A DNA stretch of 64,000 nucleotides from Onchocerca lupi (taxonomy: Eukaryota; Nematoda; Chromadorea; Rhabditida; Onchocercidae). This document shows, one piece after another, positions 12,773 through 22,333 of the stretch; positions within the stretch are counted from its first letter, which is position 1; every line of letters begins with the position of its first letter. Location: positions 16,552 through 80,551 of the forward strand of contig JAOVVO010000365.1 of NCBI GenBank assembly GCA_028564675.1, in the 5' to 3' direction. The translations under genes were made by a program, and so were the position numbers. The notes below the pieces were generated by a model, which was not told where the DNA came from, ran no database searches, and saw nothing but the letters and a program-made list of their open reading frames with translations.

Positions 12773-14210
12773 TGAATTAAATTCAAGTCATTCAATGCAT
12801 AAATTATAAACGCCTATTCTAATTGTACTGCAGAAGATACAACATTTTTGTCCTAAAATTTAAATTTTTTCTTTGAAATATTTTTAAATTTTGAAACTTT
12901 TATTAATATTTTTTTGTAGCTTGAAAAAGATCGTGTCGTTTCGATATCAGTAAAAGATTCATTCTGGACGGCGATTACGGTACTTGTTGAAAGGAATGTT
13001 CATCGACTTTGTGTTTTAAAAGATAATGGTGCAATTGAGGTAATTTCCCTTAGTTTTATATTTCTAGCATTTTATGTAGCATTTAAAGTCCATAAAGTCC
13101 TAGAATAATTCATGATACCATTAATTTGGTTATCGAGAATAATTTGAAGGACGGTGATTTTCTGAGTGCAATAGTAGAAATGATTCTGAATTCATAAATT
13201 CTGCATATTATGGACAATGACATTGTCGCATCTCTTAGATGGCTGGGATTTCATCAAATACTTTACTATATGGAAAAGCATAATTGCTGAAAATATTTAT
13301 CTTTACGAATTCTCATTTTCTCAGATTTATCTAACAGTTTATCTTTATTGCAGGGTTTGATTTCTTTATCTGATATAATAAATTTTTTGGTTGTTAATGT
13401 TGCTGAATCGCCATCAGAAAATCACCATTATTCTCGTTCAAATCAGCATTCTTCGCGGCGTCGCTCGTAAGCTTTTATTATTTTTAAATGGATTGCTTTG
13501 TTGAATTGAATTATTTGTTTGATATTGTAAAGATTCTGATAGTTTGATGTTTGTGCGGATTAACTTAATCCTTTTATGGTTATATTAAAAATGAAAGAAT
13601 GCTTATTATTCGACTATCTAGTAAAGAAATGCTACAGATTAAGATGCTACTTTAATTTTAATTTTAAGAGAATGGTGTGACTTTAGATACTTCTTTAATT
13701 GGAATGAGTTTCGTATTTAAATTAAAAGAAAATTTTTTCAGATTGGGAACACTTCCAGAAGGACTCGAATTGTTAGTTTTTATTTTATTTTTTTTTTTTT
13801 TTAAATTACGAAGAATTCGATGGAAAAAGAATATTTGATTAAGAAAGCAGAAATTGGAGATGCTTAAAATGCTCTACTATTTGCAAAAATCCCTGACTTT
13901 TTTTTTTTAATCAAGAATCTTTGATATAATTTCTAAAAATATGAAAATATAATGTCAAAGCATGCAATAATATTCCAAGAAATAACATAATGTTAAATGT
14001 ATGAAGCAAAATCAAAATTGGCTTTTTCTGGCATTCGTAATTAGCAACTAGTTATTCGGAATTAGTAATTCGTTATTCGTAATTAATTTATTTTTCAGGA
14101 CAAATGAAACAGAGGCGAAAACGGATGGCGAAGCTGAAGAAACTTTGGAAGAACCACATAATACTGGCGAACTTCGTCAGAAGTTTGGCACAATTTCAAT
14201 GAATAATTGA
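169..14210 (+). CDS. aakg: AMPK gamma subunit, four CBS domains (5' end outside window)
   Basis: Regulatory gamma subunit of AMP-activated protein kinase, which binds AMP/ADP/ATP through paired CBS domains and controls the alpha kinase in the cytosol and nucleus. Exons read by phase: 169-342, 1162-1236, 8925-9160 (or from 8931), 9682-9781, 10108-10376, 10556-10628, 10963-11089, 11696-11776, 12457-12660, 12920-13039, 13354-13466, 13742-13771 and 14099-14210 (TGA). Phases join without a stop and give about 570 visible residues. Family landmarks: YEAMPTSSKMVVFDTKL before CBS1; LSVTDFIRVL (CBS1); IHRLPVLDPFDG and ILTHKRILKFL (CBS2); GVSGVPVV and VVDMYSRFDAIG (CBS3); VHRLCVLKDNG and LISLSDIINFL (CBS4). 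The basic IHRLPV and VHRL segments and the Asp residues of the nucleotide sites are kept. Oddities: an acidic insert of roughly 75 residues after CBS1, a basic RRRLSAF site near the visible N-terminus, and a Helitron-like copy in the 1237-8924 intron. A missing exon inside that intron cannot be excluded. Confidence 0.9.
1237..1708 (+). other. Start of the large AMPK gamma intron
   Basis: AT-rich intron sequence after the exon ending at 1236, with a poly-T run at 1257-1270. I see no coding, RNA or repeat signal before the Helitron-like end at about 1709. Confidence 0.6.
1709..4860 (+). mobile_element. Helitron-like element copy 1 (degenerate, helicase-bearing)
   Basis: This degenerate rolling-circle-type transposon sits in the AMPK gamma intron. 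Its left end (TATATAAATAAAAATGCAAATG at 1709) is the inverse of its right end at about 4737-4790, where a cggaggttcaagattttgaa box precedes a TATTTTTATTTATATAGA tail. Just inside the left end is a GCATTCGAATAGGCGCG box that recurs in the other copies. Past the right end, 4791-4860 holds two hairpin-like GC-rich blocks (for example cggtcac and gtggccg at 4835-4857). Inside are three imperfect copies of a CTTCCTTTTTTTCTCTCATT block (about 1900-2075) and a broken helicase reading frame. The Rep region is absent. Boundaries are approximate to tens of bases. Confidence 0.75.
2628..4039 (+). pseudogene. Helitron-type PIF1-like helicase pseudogene
   Basis: Remains of the SF1/PIF1-family helicase half of a Helitron RepHel protein, read in at least three frames. 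Recognisable pieces are an N-terminal segment ending ERKGIYDQIMQTI (to about 2800), the Walker A segment LDAPGGTGKTFL (2829-2864), LALASSGIAATLL, then TLKLP and GMGKVL in another frame. The EALDRSLQDL-like segment is at about 3110, the LVTSKEELVEEVF segment at 3357, PTEFLNSFDLLGMP at 3570, and the C-terminal motifs LAFAFTINYAQGQ (3850) and GQLHVAYSRVDKPDNLYI (3939), with a stop at 4037-4039. The Asp-Glu of the Walker B motif is missing where it is expected (about 3080). Several stops and frameshifts show it is not functional. A TAA interrupts the frame at about 3626. Confidence 0.8.
4861..8924 (+). other. AMPK gamma intron remainder, non-coding
   Basis: Very AT-rich intron with poly-A and poly-T runs, a GAGAGA-type tract (5160-5210) and a 50-bp inverted repeat at 5731-5783. 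Around 8297-8365 there is a cluster of ataatattat units. I find no further AMPK gamma exon that joins in phase, although a short one could be missed. Confidence 0.5.
5731..5783. repeat. Inverted repeat with paired ATTTGCAT boxes
   Basis: The left arm begins tgatttgcatcgatt (5731) and the right arm ends aatcgatgcaaatca (5783), with cat/atg and agtt/aact steps continuing inward. The result is a stem of about 22 pairs with one or two mismatches around a very short loop. Each arm holds the octamer ATTTGCAT in opposite orientations. Confidence 0.6.
10108..10376 (+). CDS. aakg: AMPK gamma exon coding an acidic linker insert
   Basis: This exon of the AMPK gamma gene lies between a TTTTTTTAG acceptor and a GT donor. 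It is phase-compatible with the exons ending at 9781 and starting at 10556. Its last 15 or so codons (EDIGTLTISEYR, continuing into ELRFSDLV) match the family region after CBS1. The roughly 75 codons before that are rich in Glu, Asp, Asn and Ser and have no counterpart in the short vertebrate linker that I know of. The product would be a flexible charged loop on the CBS1-CBS2 module. The reading frame is firm because both ends are in phase; any role for the loop is unknown. Confidence 0.8.
11456..11640. mobile_element. Short non-autonomous Helitron-like relative
   Basis: A piece of about 185 bp in the AMPK gamma intron 11090-11695. The left end is tccggtccagctagtctata followed by CAAATAAAAATGTAAATG and the aaatctccgaaag box. 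The right end is the inverse (gaacatttac, then TTTTTTATTTATAG). It carries the internal TATTCGAATGCAACGTTGC box seen in the long copies but no coding capacity. It looks like a miniature derivative of the same family. Confidence 0.65.
12206..12373 (+). other. Possible cassette exon in AMPK gamma intron (Cys-rich)
   Basis: Within the intron 11777-12456, both of whose flanking exons end or begin in phase 0, there is an open stretch of 56 codons. It starts after CACAAAG at 12205 and ends before a GT donor at 12374 (GTAATC), also in phase 0 at both ends. It encodes a basic peptide with the motif CCPLCRQQ followed by AYCRKKK. If included, it would insert between TYDGIRV and VYPDTSL of the CBS3 region without breaking the frame. 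The acceptor is weak (no TTTCAG), and the stretch may simply be chance open sequence. Confidence 0.25.
13742..13771 (+). CDS. aakg: 30-nt microexon near the AMPK gamma C-terminus
   Basis: This short stretch lies between TTTTTTCAG and GTTAGT and encodes SLGTLPEGLEL once joined to its neighbours. It carries two leftover bases out of the exon ending at 13466 and hands two leftover bases to the exon at 14099. Inclusion or skipping therefore keeps the same frame (30 nt is divisible by 3). It is presented as an optional exon; its splice sites are good but its use is untested. Confidence 0.5.
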
Positions 14211-14453
14211 TCGTTTGCATTATGCTTGTATTGATTGAAGCAAAAATGTGTAAATGATTTGAATTTTTTTGTAAATATAGAAATATTAATTTGTGATATT
14301 CTATTCGTTTCACTAATATACTTTGGCATTTTATACGGGAACATTGGTAATATCAGAAAATTTAAAACTCATTAAACTCGTTTTTTTAATTGAATAATCA
14401 TTGTAGAGTTATAATTAAATTGTTTTGATATATTTGAAATTTCGTGGTTACAC

Positions 14454-14459
14454 AATAAA
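14454..14459 (+). other. Polyadenylation signal for the AMPK gamma gene
   Basis: A canonical AATAAA hexamer lies about 245 bases after the TGA stop at 14208-14210. It is the first perfect hexamer I see downstream of the gene on this strand. The position fits an ordinary nematode 3' UTR. Confidence 0.45.
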
Positions 14460-17400
14460 TTTCGTCGATACACAATCTATTATTGGCATGATTAAATTCA
14501 GCTGTTTGATATAATGACAAAATTCTATTTTTCTTGATGAATATTTTTGATAATAGTAAACATCTTATGCTGGATTATTTTGTCTTTCACTTGCAACTAT
14601 TTCATTATTTTCTTTTTGTAGTAATATTAAAAATGGAATGAATCATGACTTTGCAAAACTTTTTACTAATATTTCAAATCTTTTTTTTTTCCTTTTTTGT
14701 GGTTGTAGACCAAATTTCATTTATTTATTTTTTTAAAATACGATTAACATTACTAGTCATATGTTTCTTTATTTTCCTTCCTTTTCGTTCAAAATGTTTC
14801 ATATCTTTACATAATGAGATTGCTTTGTTTTCGTTTTGTGTTGTAAATAACAGGGTTTGTTGTGTTTTCTGTTTCATTTATTTATTTATTTATTTATTTT
14901 TCACTTTTCTGGCTCAAATAATTTTTAACGATAATAGCATACTTAAAAATGCTCATATGATTATGATAATCCTTTTGAAATGCATCAAACAGGGAAACTT
15001 TCCTTTTCTGAATATAAACTCAGAAATGCCTTTATTGAATTTGGACAATTGCTATTTTTGATTCCTGGACGATAATTCTGTTGTATTTTGTGAACTTATA
15101 AAATGATGGCCTATTGGTATTTTTATCTTGACTTTAATCTTAAAGCTTATTACATTTATGTAGTTTTTAGAGCGGGGACAATCAAAACAAATCATTTCAT
15201 TCCCAAAATTGATAGTTTTTATAAAAGTGCTTGTCTAAGCAAAAGATAAATAATAGTAATGTCAATAAGTGATAATTGTTATCATTGTGATTAAAAATGT
15301 CTGGTATAACTGTTTAGTTTGTGTCTTGTTTTATGTATGAAATTCTGTCTTGTGATATGTATATTTAAGATATTTAATATATTTGTAAGTAAATATATAG
15401 CTTTCAGAAGTAGATATTATTTGGATTTTTGAAATGCTCTGAAATTGAAAATTGTATCATATTAATTATTTCCATCCTGCTATTTTATATATTTTGTTTA
15501 GTTTTTAATTATGCTGAGTTCATTACTACAAAAAAAAGAACAATAACTGATATGATATAATAGTAAAGTTTGAAAATCAGAAAGAAGGAAAAGAAAGAAA
15601 TTGAAAAGGACACAGTTACAGGTGTTAATCTTTGATAATTTCCGTGTTGAAAAAATTAAACATTAAATAAAAACTGAAATTATATTTAACTATCTTAACT
15701 ATAAACTGACATCATATGTTTTAGTATTGAAAAGTTATACTTAAGAAATGTGTGCTATAGTTCAACTGATAAGAAATTTCGAAAGTATTACTGTGTTAAA
15801 TTTTGAGGATTGATTCTTGGAACAATCGTGTACATTACTTGAAAAAAAATTTTTTTTTTTTGAAAATTTTAGAAGTTTATACGGTTTTTGAGATTCATGA
15901 ATAGAATTGATTTTTTTTTTCGAATTCGGTTTCTCCAGTTTTTTTTCCTTCTTTTTTTATTTATATGCCAAGAAATCATAGTATTTAAATTAATATTTTA
16001 GATCCTACTGCGTGTTTTTTTTTTTTTTTTTTTGTAATTTAGAGAAATGACTGGTATCAGGTCTCATTTGTCCCATGCAATTTTTTTGTTCAGTGCTCAT
16101 CTAAATATATTTTTCAAATATCATTGTAAAAAGAGCATTACAAAAATCTCTGGTGAAGTTCAAATTTGGGCCATCAACAAGTTGTAAAATACAAGAATTT
16201 CCAACAGATTACAAAATTTTGAGTAATTGAAGATTCAAATGTCTGGTGAATTGATGCTCAGTTTTATAAATAATCGGTCTCCAAGTGATAAGTTGCAAAC
16301 GAACTAATAGATTTCTTCAAATTCATAACCTCAAATTTCAAATTTGCATGTTATTTGGATTATATTTGAAACTCGAACTTGGTGACGGTTAATTTAGTAC
16401 TCTAATGGTACCGATAAAAAATGAAATTGCTGGAATCTGAAGTAATTCATCAAATTAACTCATAAAATATATGGAAAAATCTTCAGATTTGCTCTATTTT
16501 CGAGAGAAAAAAATTCTTAAAAGTTGTCGGAAATCTCAAGAACTCAGATTGTCAAATTATCAGAAAATGAAAAGTAATGTTTTTTCAATGCAAATTAATT
16601 TTTCATTTATCAATCTGATTGAAAGTGATAAAAATTTCACTAAAATTTTGCTTATGCTTCCAAAAAGTTCGAAATAAAAATTTTATTTGCTTTTCGTAAT
16701 TTTTCCTTGCTAATTCATTCATAATAACAAAATGCACGGAAAATGAAAAATCTCACATACAAAAAATATTTTGAAAAGTTTTTGATGAACAAAAAAAAAA
16801 AAAATTGTAAAAAAAAATTGTTCGATAAATGAAAAAAATCAATGTTTTGATGGGAGCCTTAGTTCATCATTTGTTATCAGTGCAATATTTTAAAATGTAC
16901 ACAAAAAAAATTGAGCAGATATTGCGAGAAGATTATCGCAGTAAATGTTGAAAAATAAACTTAGATTTTTGAACTTCATTCATATCACTAGCAGTGTTTT
17001 TATTTTTCTTTCTTTTTTTTTTTTTTAAAAATTACTTGTTTTTTTAAAAAATTTACTTGCGCCTTTTCCTTAAATATAAAAATTTCTGTAAGAAAAAAAA
17101 AGGCAAAAGATGAATAACTAAATGGAACAAAATTAGAAGAATCAATTTAATTAAAATAATCGAAAATATTTGGATGATTAGACACAATAAATCCAATAAT
17201 CATTTTTTTAATCATTTAAATAAACACAGTAATTGTAAGTTTGCTTGAACATCCACTAACAATCATCCAATTCATTCATTAAAACTATAATTTACTATGA
17301 TACCTGTGGATGATACATTTTGCATTTAAACAATTTGAACAATTTTTTAATCGATATTTATGCTAATTTTATTTATATAATTTGTGTGAATGTAAGGTGT

Positions 17401-17490
17401 AATATTATATAAAACAATCGGTATTTTTTTTTTTTTTTTTTTTACAAATGATGAAAAATATGAATGAAATAAAACGAAAAAAAAATTTTC
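14460..17490. other. Intergenic, no gene recognised
   Basis: Between the AMPK gamma 3' UTR and the repeat at 17491 I see only AT-rich sequence with T-runs and a TTTA microsatellite (about 14876-14900). The open frames here are hydrophobic, low-complexity translations of T-rich DNA without splice structure or homology I can recognise. Confidence 0.55.
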
Positions 17491-17694
17491 ATCTATATAA
17501 GTGAAAAAATATAAAATTTCATTGTTCATTTCCTCACAACTCTTCAAGTTCTTTACCGATTGATTTGGAATTTTAACACAACGTTGTTGCATTCGAATAG
17601 ATGCGTTTTTCGGAGGTTTACGATTTTGAACAAACGAACATTTGCATTTTTATTTATCTAGATTTGTTGGAGCCGGCCACACTTAGCGTCAGCG
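17491..17694. mobile_element. Degenerate short Helitron-like relative
   Basis: The left end is worn (atctatataagtgaaaaaat). The centre has the TTCAAGTTCTTTACCGATT and TGTTGCATTCGAATAG boxes also present inside copy 1. The right end is well kept: cggaggtttacgattttgaa, then caaacgaacatttgcatttt and TATTTATCTAGATT, followed by ggagccggccac. No coding capacity. Confidence 0.6.
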
Positions 17695-18597
17695 AATTTG
17701 AAAATAAAATTAACAGATGACGATGATGCAGTTTTGTTTATAAATAATGACATTTTTCAATTTGGTTAACTCAGTTCTTTTGCATGCATGTTAAAATTTA
17801 TATATTTATTGTCTGCTTTTCGCTTTCTAAGAATGGAAATTTTGCAGAAAAAACTTATTTAAATGCGATGAAATTTGCTTCATTTTTTCATTGTTTTTTC
17901 TTGCGTTCTTCGATAGTTGTCAATTCATAACTCTTAAGCGGTATAATATTCTACTTAAAATACTGTCACGTATTTTTACATTTGCTTACATGGTTTATTT
18001 TCATTCACTTCCATTTCATGCCAGTTTATTTCTTTCTCAACTTTCCTCATCAAATACAAAATGTTTCAAAATGATGGATATTTGTTTTGGTTTATTTCAG
18101 ATTAACTTTTGCTAAAAAAAAAATAAACAGAATGGATTATTAATTTGAAAATTAATATTCATAATTTAATGATGAATATTTTATTTGCTCGTTAAAGAAA
18201 GTGAAATAATTCTGTAATAAAGGAAAATAGAGAAGGAAATAATAATAATTTTACATCCCTTACATAATTTATGTTTATCAATTGAATTTTAAAAGGAATT
18301 GGCTTGATAATGTGACAAACTTGCTTCAGTAATCGATCGATATATTGCCATATCATATGTGCACAAAAGTTATACATATAAACACACACATGCAGACAAA
18401 TGCAATCATTAAATATGCTATTAATATTTGTTGTCTAATATGTCGCAATTCGATGTTTCAATTTTTCCTTCTCAAATTTTTTTGATTAATTTTTTTTTTC
18501 TTCTCTTTTTTCTAATAGTAAGTTGTTCATTTTCTCGCTAGGTTATATTGTATGAACTGATCATAATTATCTATAAAACACATTAGTTTAAAGATGT
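17695..18597. other. Intergenic, no gene recognised
   Basis: AT-rich sequence between the short mobile relative and the tandem repeat at 18598. Neither strand shows splice-bounded coding sequence or an RNA gene that I can support. Confidence 0.55.
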
Positions 18598-18742
18598 GAC
18601 CTTAAATTATCATATCTACCTAAATACCTGACCTTAAACTATCCTATTCGTCCAAAAATATGGTTTTAAACTATCATATCTGTCCAAAAATTGATCTTTA
18701 AACTATTATATTTGTCTAACTGTCCTCTCTGTTGAGAGGACA
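18598..18742. repeat. Four ~32-bp tandem units ending in a hairpin
   Basis: Units of 27-33 bp with the core taaactatcatatctgtcca start near 18598, 18630, 18663 and 18694. Immediately after the last unit, tgtcctct (18721-18728) and agaggaca (18735-18742) form a perfect 8-bp stem around a 6-base loop. Confidence 0.7.
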
Positions 18743-19130
18743 AATAAAAAAATAAAAATCGATGTGCGAAATCCCAACTCGCAACTGCACGCTACTCTGT
18801 GGTAGAGCATCCTCCATTGTATGTATATAAATATATAAATAGAACCGGCCATTTCATTTCATTTTTCATTTGAACTTTTCTTTAATGTATACATGTTGAC
18901 GTACTTTGCCGATTGCTTCAACATTAAGCATAGGCATATTTATATTGTTACTCCTGTAAACGATCAAATTCCAAAATTTCTGGACGATCAAATCCCGAAA
19001 TTTCCAAAATTGCTGATTTAAACAATAGCATTCTTCAAGAATTCTTCAACAATTATCTCGTTGTTTTATTTTGCTGAAAAATACTTTGATTTTCTTCCAA
19101 ACTTCACACATTTTCGGAACTTTTTTCCGA

Positions 19131-19233
19131 CTATATTTCGCAACTTTTTTCACCATATTTCGCAACTTTTTCCCGCTATATTTCGCAATTTCTCTCCATT
19201 ATATTTCGCAGCTTCTTTCCTATATTTTGCAAC
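19131..19233. repeat. Five 21-23-bp tandem units
   Basis: Units built on ctatatttcgcaacttttt are repeated about five times with drift. Phe-rich open frames spanning them are by-products of the repeat and not genes. Confidence 0.75.
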
Positions 19234-22200
19234 ATTTTATTTTTATTTTTTTTTTCACTTCTTCTCCAGCATATTTTATCACTCTTGCCTTTAAAATGCG
19301 TAATTGCATATGAAAGACAAGAGTGATAGATATATTGTCTTCTTTCTCTCTGCTTCCTCTTCATTTACAACGAAAAGTCTCATTTCTTCGCCACATCTCA
19401 TAAATTCAATCATTTTTCCTAAACTTAACAAATTTTTTTTTTTTTCATTTAAATTTAATTTTCTCAGCGACATTGCTTGTTCAAATTCAAACTGTCTCTC
19501 ATATTCATTTTTTTTTTCTTTTCTCTCTCTTTCTTCCTGCTAGCCATGCCATTTAGTAACCGATCAATTTTTCTCATTTCCAGGATGAATCAGATGTTAG
19601 GAAGATGAATGTTTTTTGAACTTTGAATAAAAATGAAAAGAAGGAAAAAGTGGGAAGAAGATCGATGAGATTCTGAGCAATAAATTTTGTGGATTCCGCC
19701 TTTATATTTCATTTTTTTTTTTTCCATGAGTGAGAATTTAAATTTAAATTGGTGATCTTCAAGTGTTCTATTTCATTCTTCTCTTCTGATACCAATGAAC
19801 ATTTTATGGACAGAAATAATCGTCGCATTACTTTATTAACTATCTAATTAAGATTTCTCATAATTGATTAATTCTTTGTTTTCTCGCATAATCCTTCATG
19901 GATCAAAAAGTGAAAACTACGTGTAAATTGAATAAATGATTTACGACGAACAATTTTCGAAAAAACGAAATTTTAAACAAATTTTCAAATCTTTTATAAT
20001 CATTAAGCTGTTGTAATATTGATGCGAAAAATTGGCATAACATTGCAAAAGATTTTAAAATGAATACTGAAAAGGATCAATATTCGATCTTTCGATTCAC
20101 TTATCTTCAACATGAAATAGAAATTCTAAAACTTTTTCTGTGTTTGCAATATTTTTGATCAACTTAAAATAATAAAATTCTTCTAGTTTTATTTTATTAA
20201 TTGAAAATAGTATTAATTAATTTGATTTCTTTTAAATAAATTTTGGGTTAAATTACATAAATATTTAAATTTTGGGATGATAAATACTAAATTTATTAAA
20301 AATTAATTGAATATACAAGCTGATCTAATTCTTTTTTCTGCCTTTAATTGTTAGTTTAATATAAATTTCGCGTAAGAAGATGCTGTATGAAAAATTTAAT
20401 AAGTTTAATAAAATTCAATAATTTTTTTATATCTAAGCAAAAAAATTTATAATAAATATTTTTTAATGCATAAATTTTTCCCAATATTTCCTTTTATCTA
20501 TTATCTATTATCTGTTATCTTTTCTATACCATTTTTATCTAGTTTATCTCTCAGTTTTTCATTTTTTTAAACGAATATCAAAGAAAAAGTTAAACTGTCA
20601 GCGATAAAACAACTTGTTTAAAACATTTTTTGAAGCTAAAGATTTAGTCGATAACTTGAGCTTAATTTTTTTTTTCTTTTTTACTTGATATTTTTAAAAA
20701 CAATTTGATTCGTAAACAGCAATTTGCTGTAGATTGAAATGCTTCATATCGACGAGCATTTATTTCTCCCGATATAATCTTTCTGATTTGTTTTTTACAC
20801 TTCTCTCTTCATCTGTTTCCCACATTCGTCGTTTGTTCAATCTCGCAAGATATAATAATTTAAAAGGGATTTTTTAGGAAATGAGTAAACTTCATTACTT
20901 ATGAATAACTTTTCCAAGCAGAAGTTACGCTTCAATGATCAAACTATTGTGTTTAAATCGTTTCTCACGTCAAACAAATAAACTATCTATAAATAAAATT
21001 AAAAGTCATTCTTCGAAAATCAAAAATTGTTGTGTTTCAAACTTTTCTTAATGCCTGATGTTCACCTTTAAGTTTTTATTGTTAGTACATAATTGAAGAT
21101 ACAAATTTTATGCATTTCTCGATATCAATAGAGTAATTACTCTTAATTTGATATTTTTATCTTTTTCACATATTTTCCCCGATTCTATCATTGCATATAA
21201 ATTATGTTTTTTTCAACATGCAACAATCGTTTGATTTCCTTTTTTTTTTATTAGTAAATTTTCAATGTTTTTTCAAAAATTTATAATAAAAAATTAACTC
21301 GTTAAAAGATTAAAAATGTAGAGAAGATTGACAAATTTGCTTTTATTAATATATCCACGATTTCCTTGCATTTAAATTTTTATTCATTTACTTAAAACTT
21401 TAAAATTTTGGATTTTTAAGACAGAAAAATCTGAATTTTACATCTAGCCTATTCTGATTTGCACGAAATCGATTTTTGCAACATTTAAGATTTTATCTTT
21501 TAAAATTGAAAATTATTTGTCGCCGTAATATTCTTCCTCAATAGTGCAAAATATTGATTAAATTGCACTAATGAATTTTTACATATCATTGATAGGTAAA
21601 TGTTATCATTTGTTTTGCGATCAAAACTGGGAGGTCTTTTTTTTTTTCTTCCCGAGCATTGCTGATAGTTGCATGCATGTTTCTTTTCTCTCTTTAATTT
21701 TAAATTGAACTTCGAATAAATTTAGTTCTTTAGATCATTGGATATGAAACAAATTCTAACTTGTTGATAATGGAGGGGAAGAAAAATGCTGAACATGCAA
21801 AAGTTTTGAAAAAAAAAAAAAAAAAACTGGTTTTCTTCACTTGTAATCTACTGCCTTAAAGAAAAATAAAGGCAAATATAAATACTTGTCTTTTTATTTT
21901 GTTAGGTTAATCACCATTCAATTGTAATTTATGCCTTTTGATCATCTTTGCCACTGAGACGAAATTCGGGAAGTTATTTAATATTATTTCACATATCAGT
22001 AGATTTCAACTATTCAAAAATATCATTTTCATTCCTCGTTTAAGCTTGCATAAAAAATTCTAAAAATTAAAAAAGAAGCAATGGATTTTCAGTTTCATTT
22101 TTTGATAGATCAAAAAAAAAATTTAATTAATTGAAAATTGATTTAAATAGCAAAAAACGAAGAAAGAAAAAGAGCGAAAGCTAACTAGAAAATGATCAAA

Positions 22201-22294
22201 GATTTACGTTTTTGCGTCATTTTTTCCATTTCTTTTTCTTTTCTTTTTTTTTAACAAGGAAGTTAAAAATAAAATGAAATGGATTTATGAATTT
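19234..22294. other. Intergenic region upstream of gdh-1, no gene recognised
   Basis: Long AT-rich spacer with pyrimidine-rich stretches (19320-19560) and poly-A runs (for example 21811-21826). No conserved coding segment, tRNA or other RNA is apparent. It presumably carries the promoter of the glutamate dehydrogenase gene, but no element can be named. Confidence 0.5.
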
Positions 22295-22333
22295 CAGGAT
22301 AAGTGATCATTTAAAAAAAAAAAAAAAAAAAAA
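22295..22333 (+). promoter_or_regulatory. Candidate trans-splice acceptor and poly(A) leader of gdh-1
   Basis: ATTTCAG ends at 22297, 36 bases before the start codon. The leader left after splicing there would be gataagtgatcattt followed by an uninterrupted run of 21 A residues (22313-22333) directly abutting ATG. The acceptor fits the nematode consensus and nothing upstream looks like a coding exon, so a spliced-leader site is likely. Confidence 0.55.

Noticed and set aside
14645..15061. 138-codon open frame, Phe/Leu-rich, with apparent membrane segments
   Set aside because: It is a translation of T-rich sequence including a TTTA microsatellite. It has no splice or trans-splice context and no recognisable similarity.
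19061..19313. Two overlapping Phe-rich open frames of about 80 codons
   Set aside because: Both arise from the 21-23-bp tandem repeat at 19131-19233 read in two frames.
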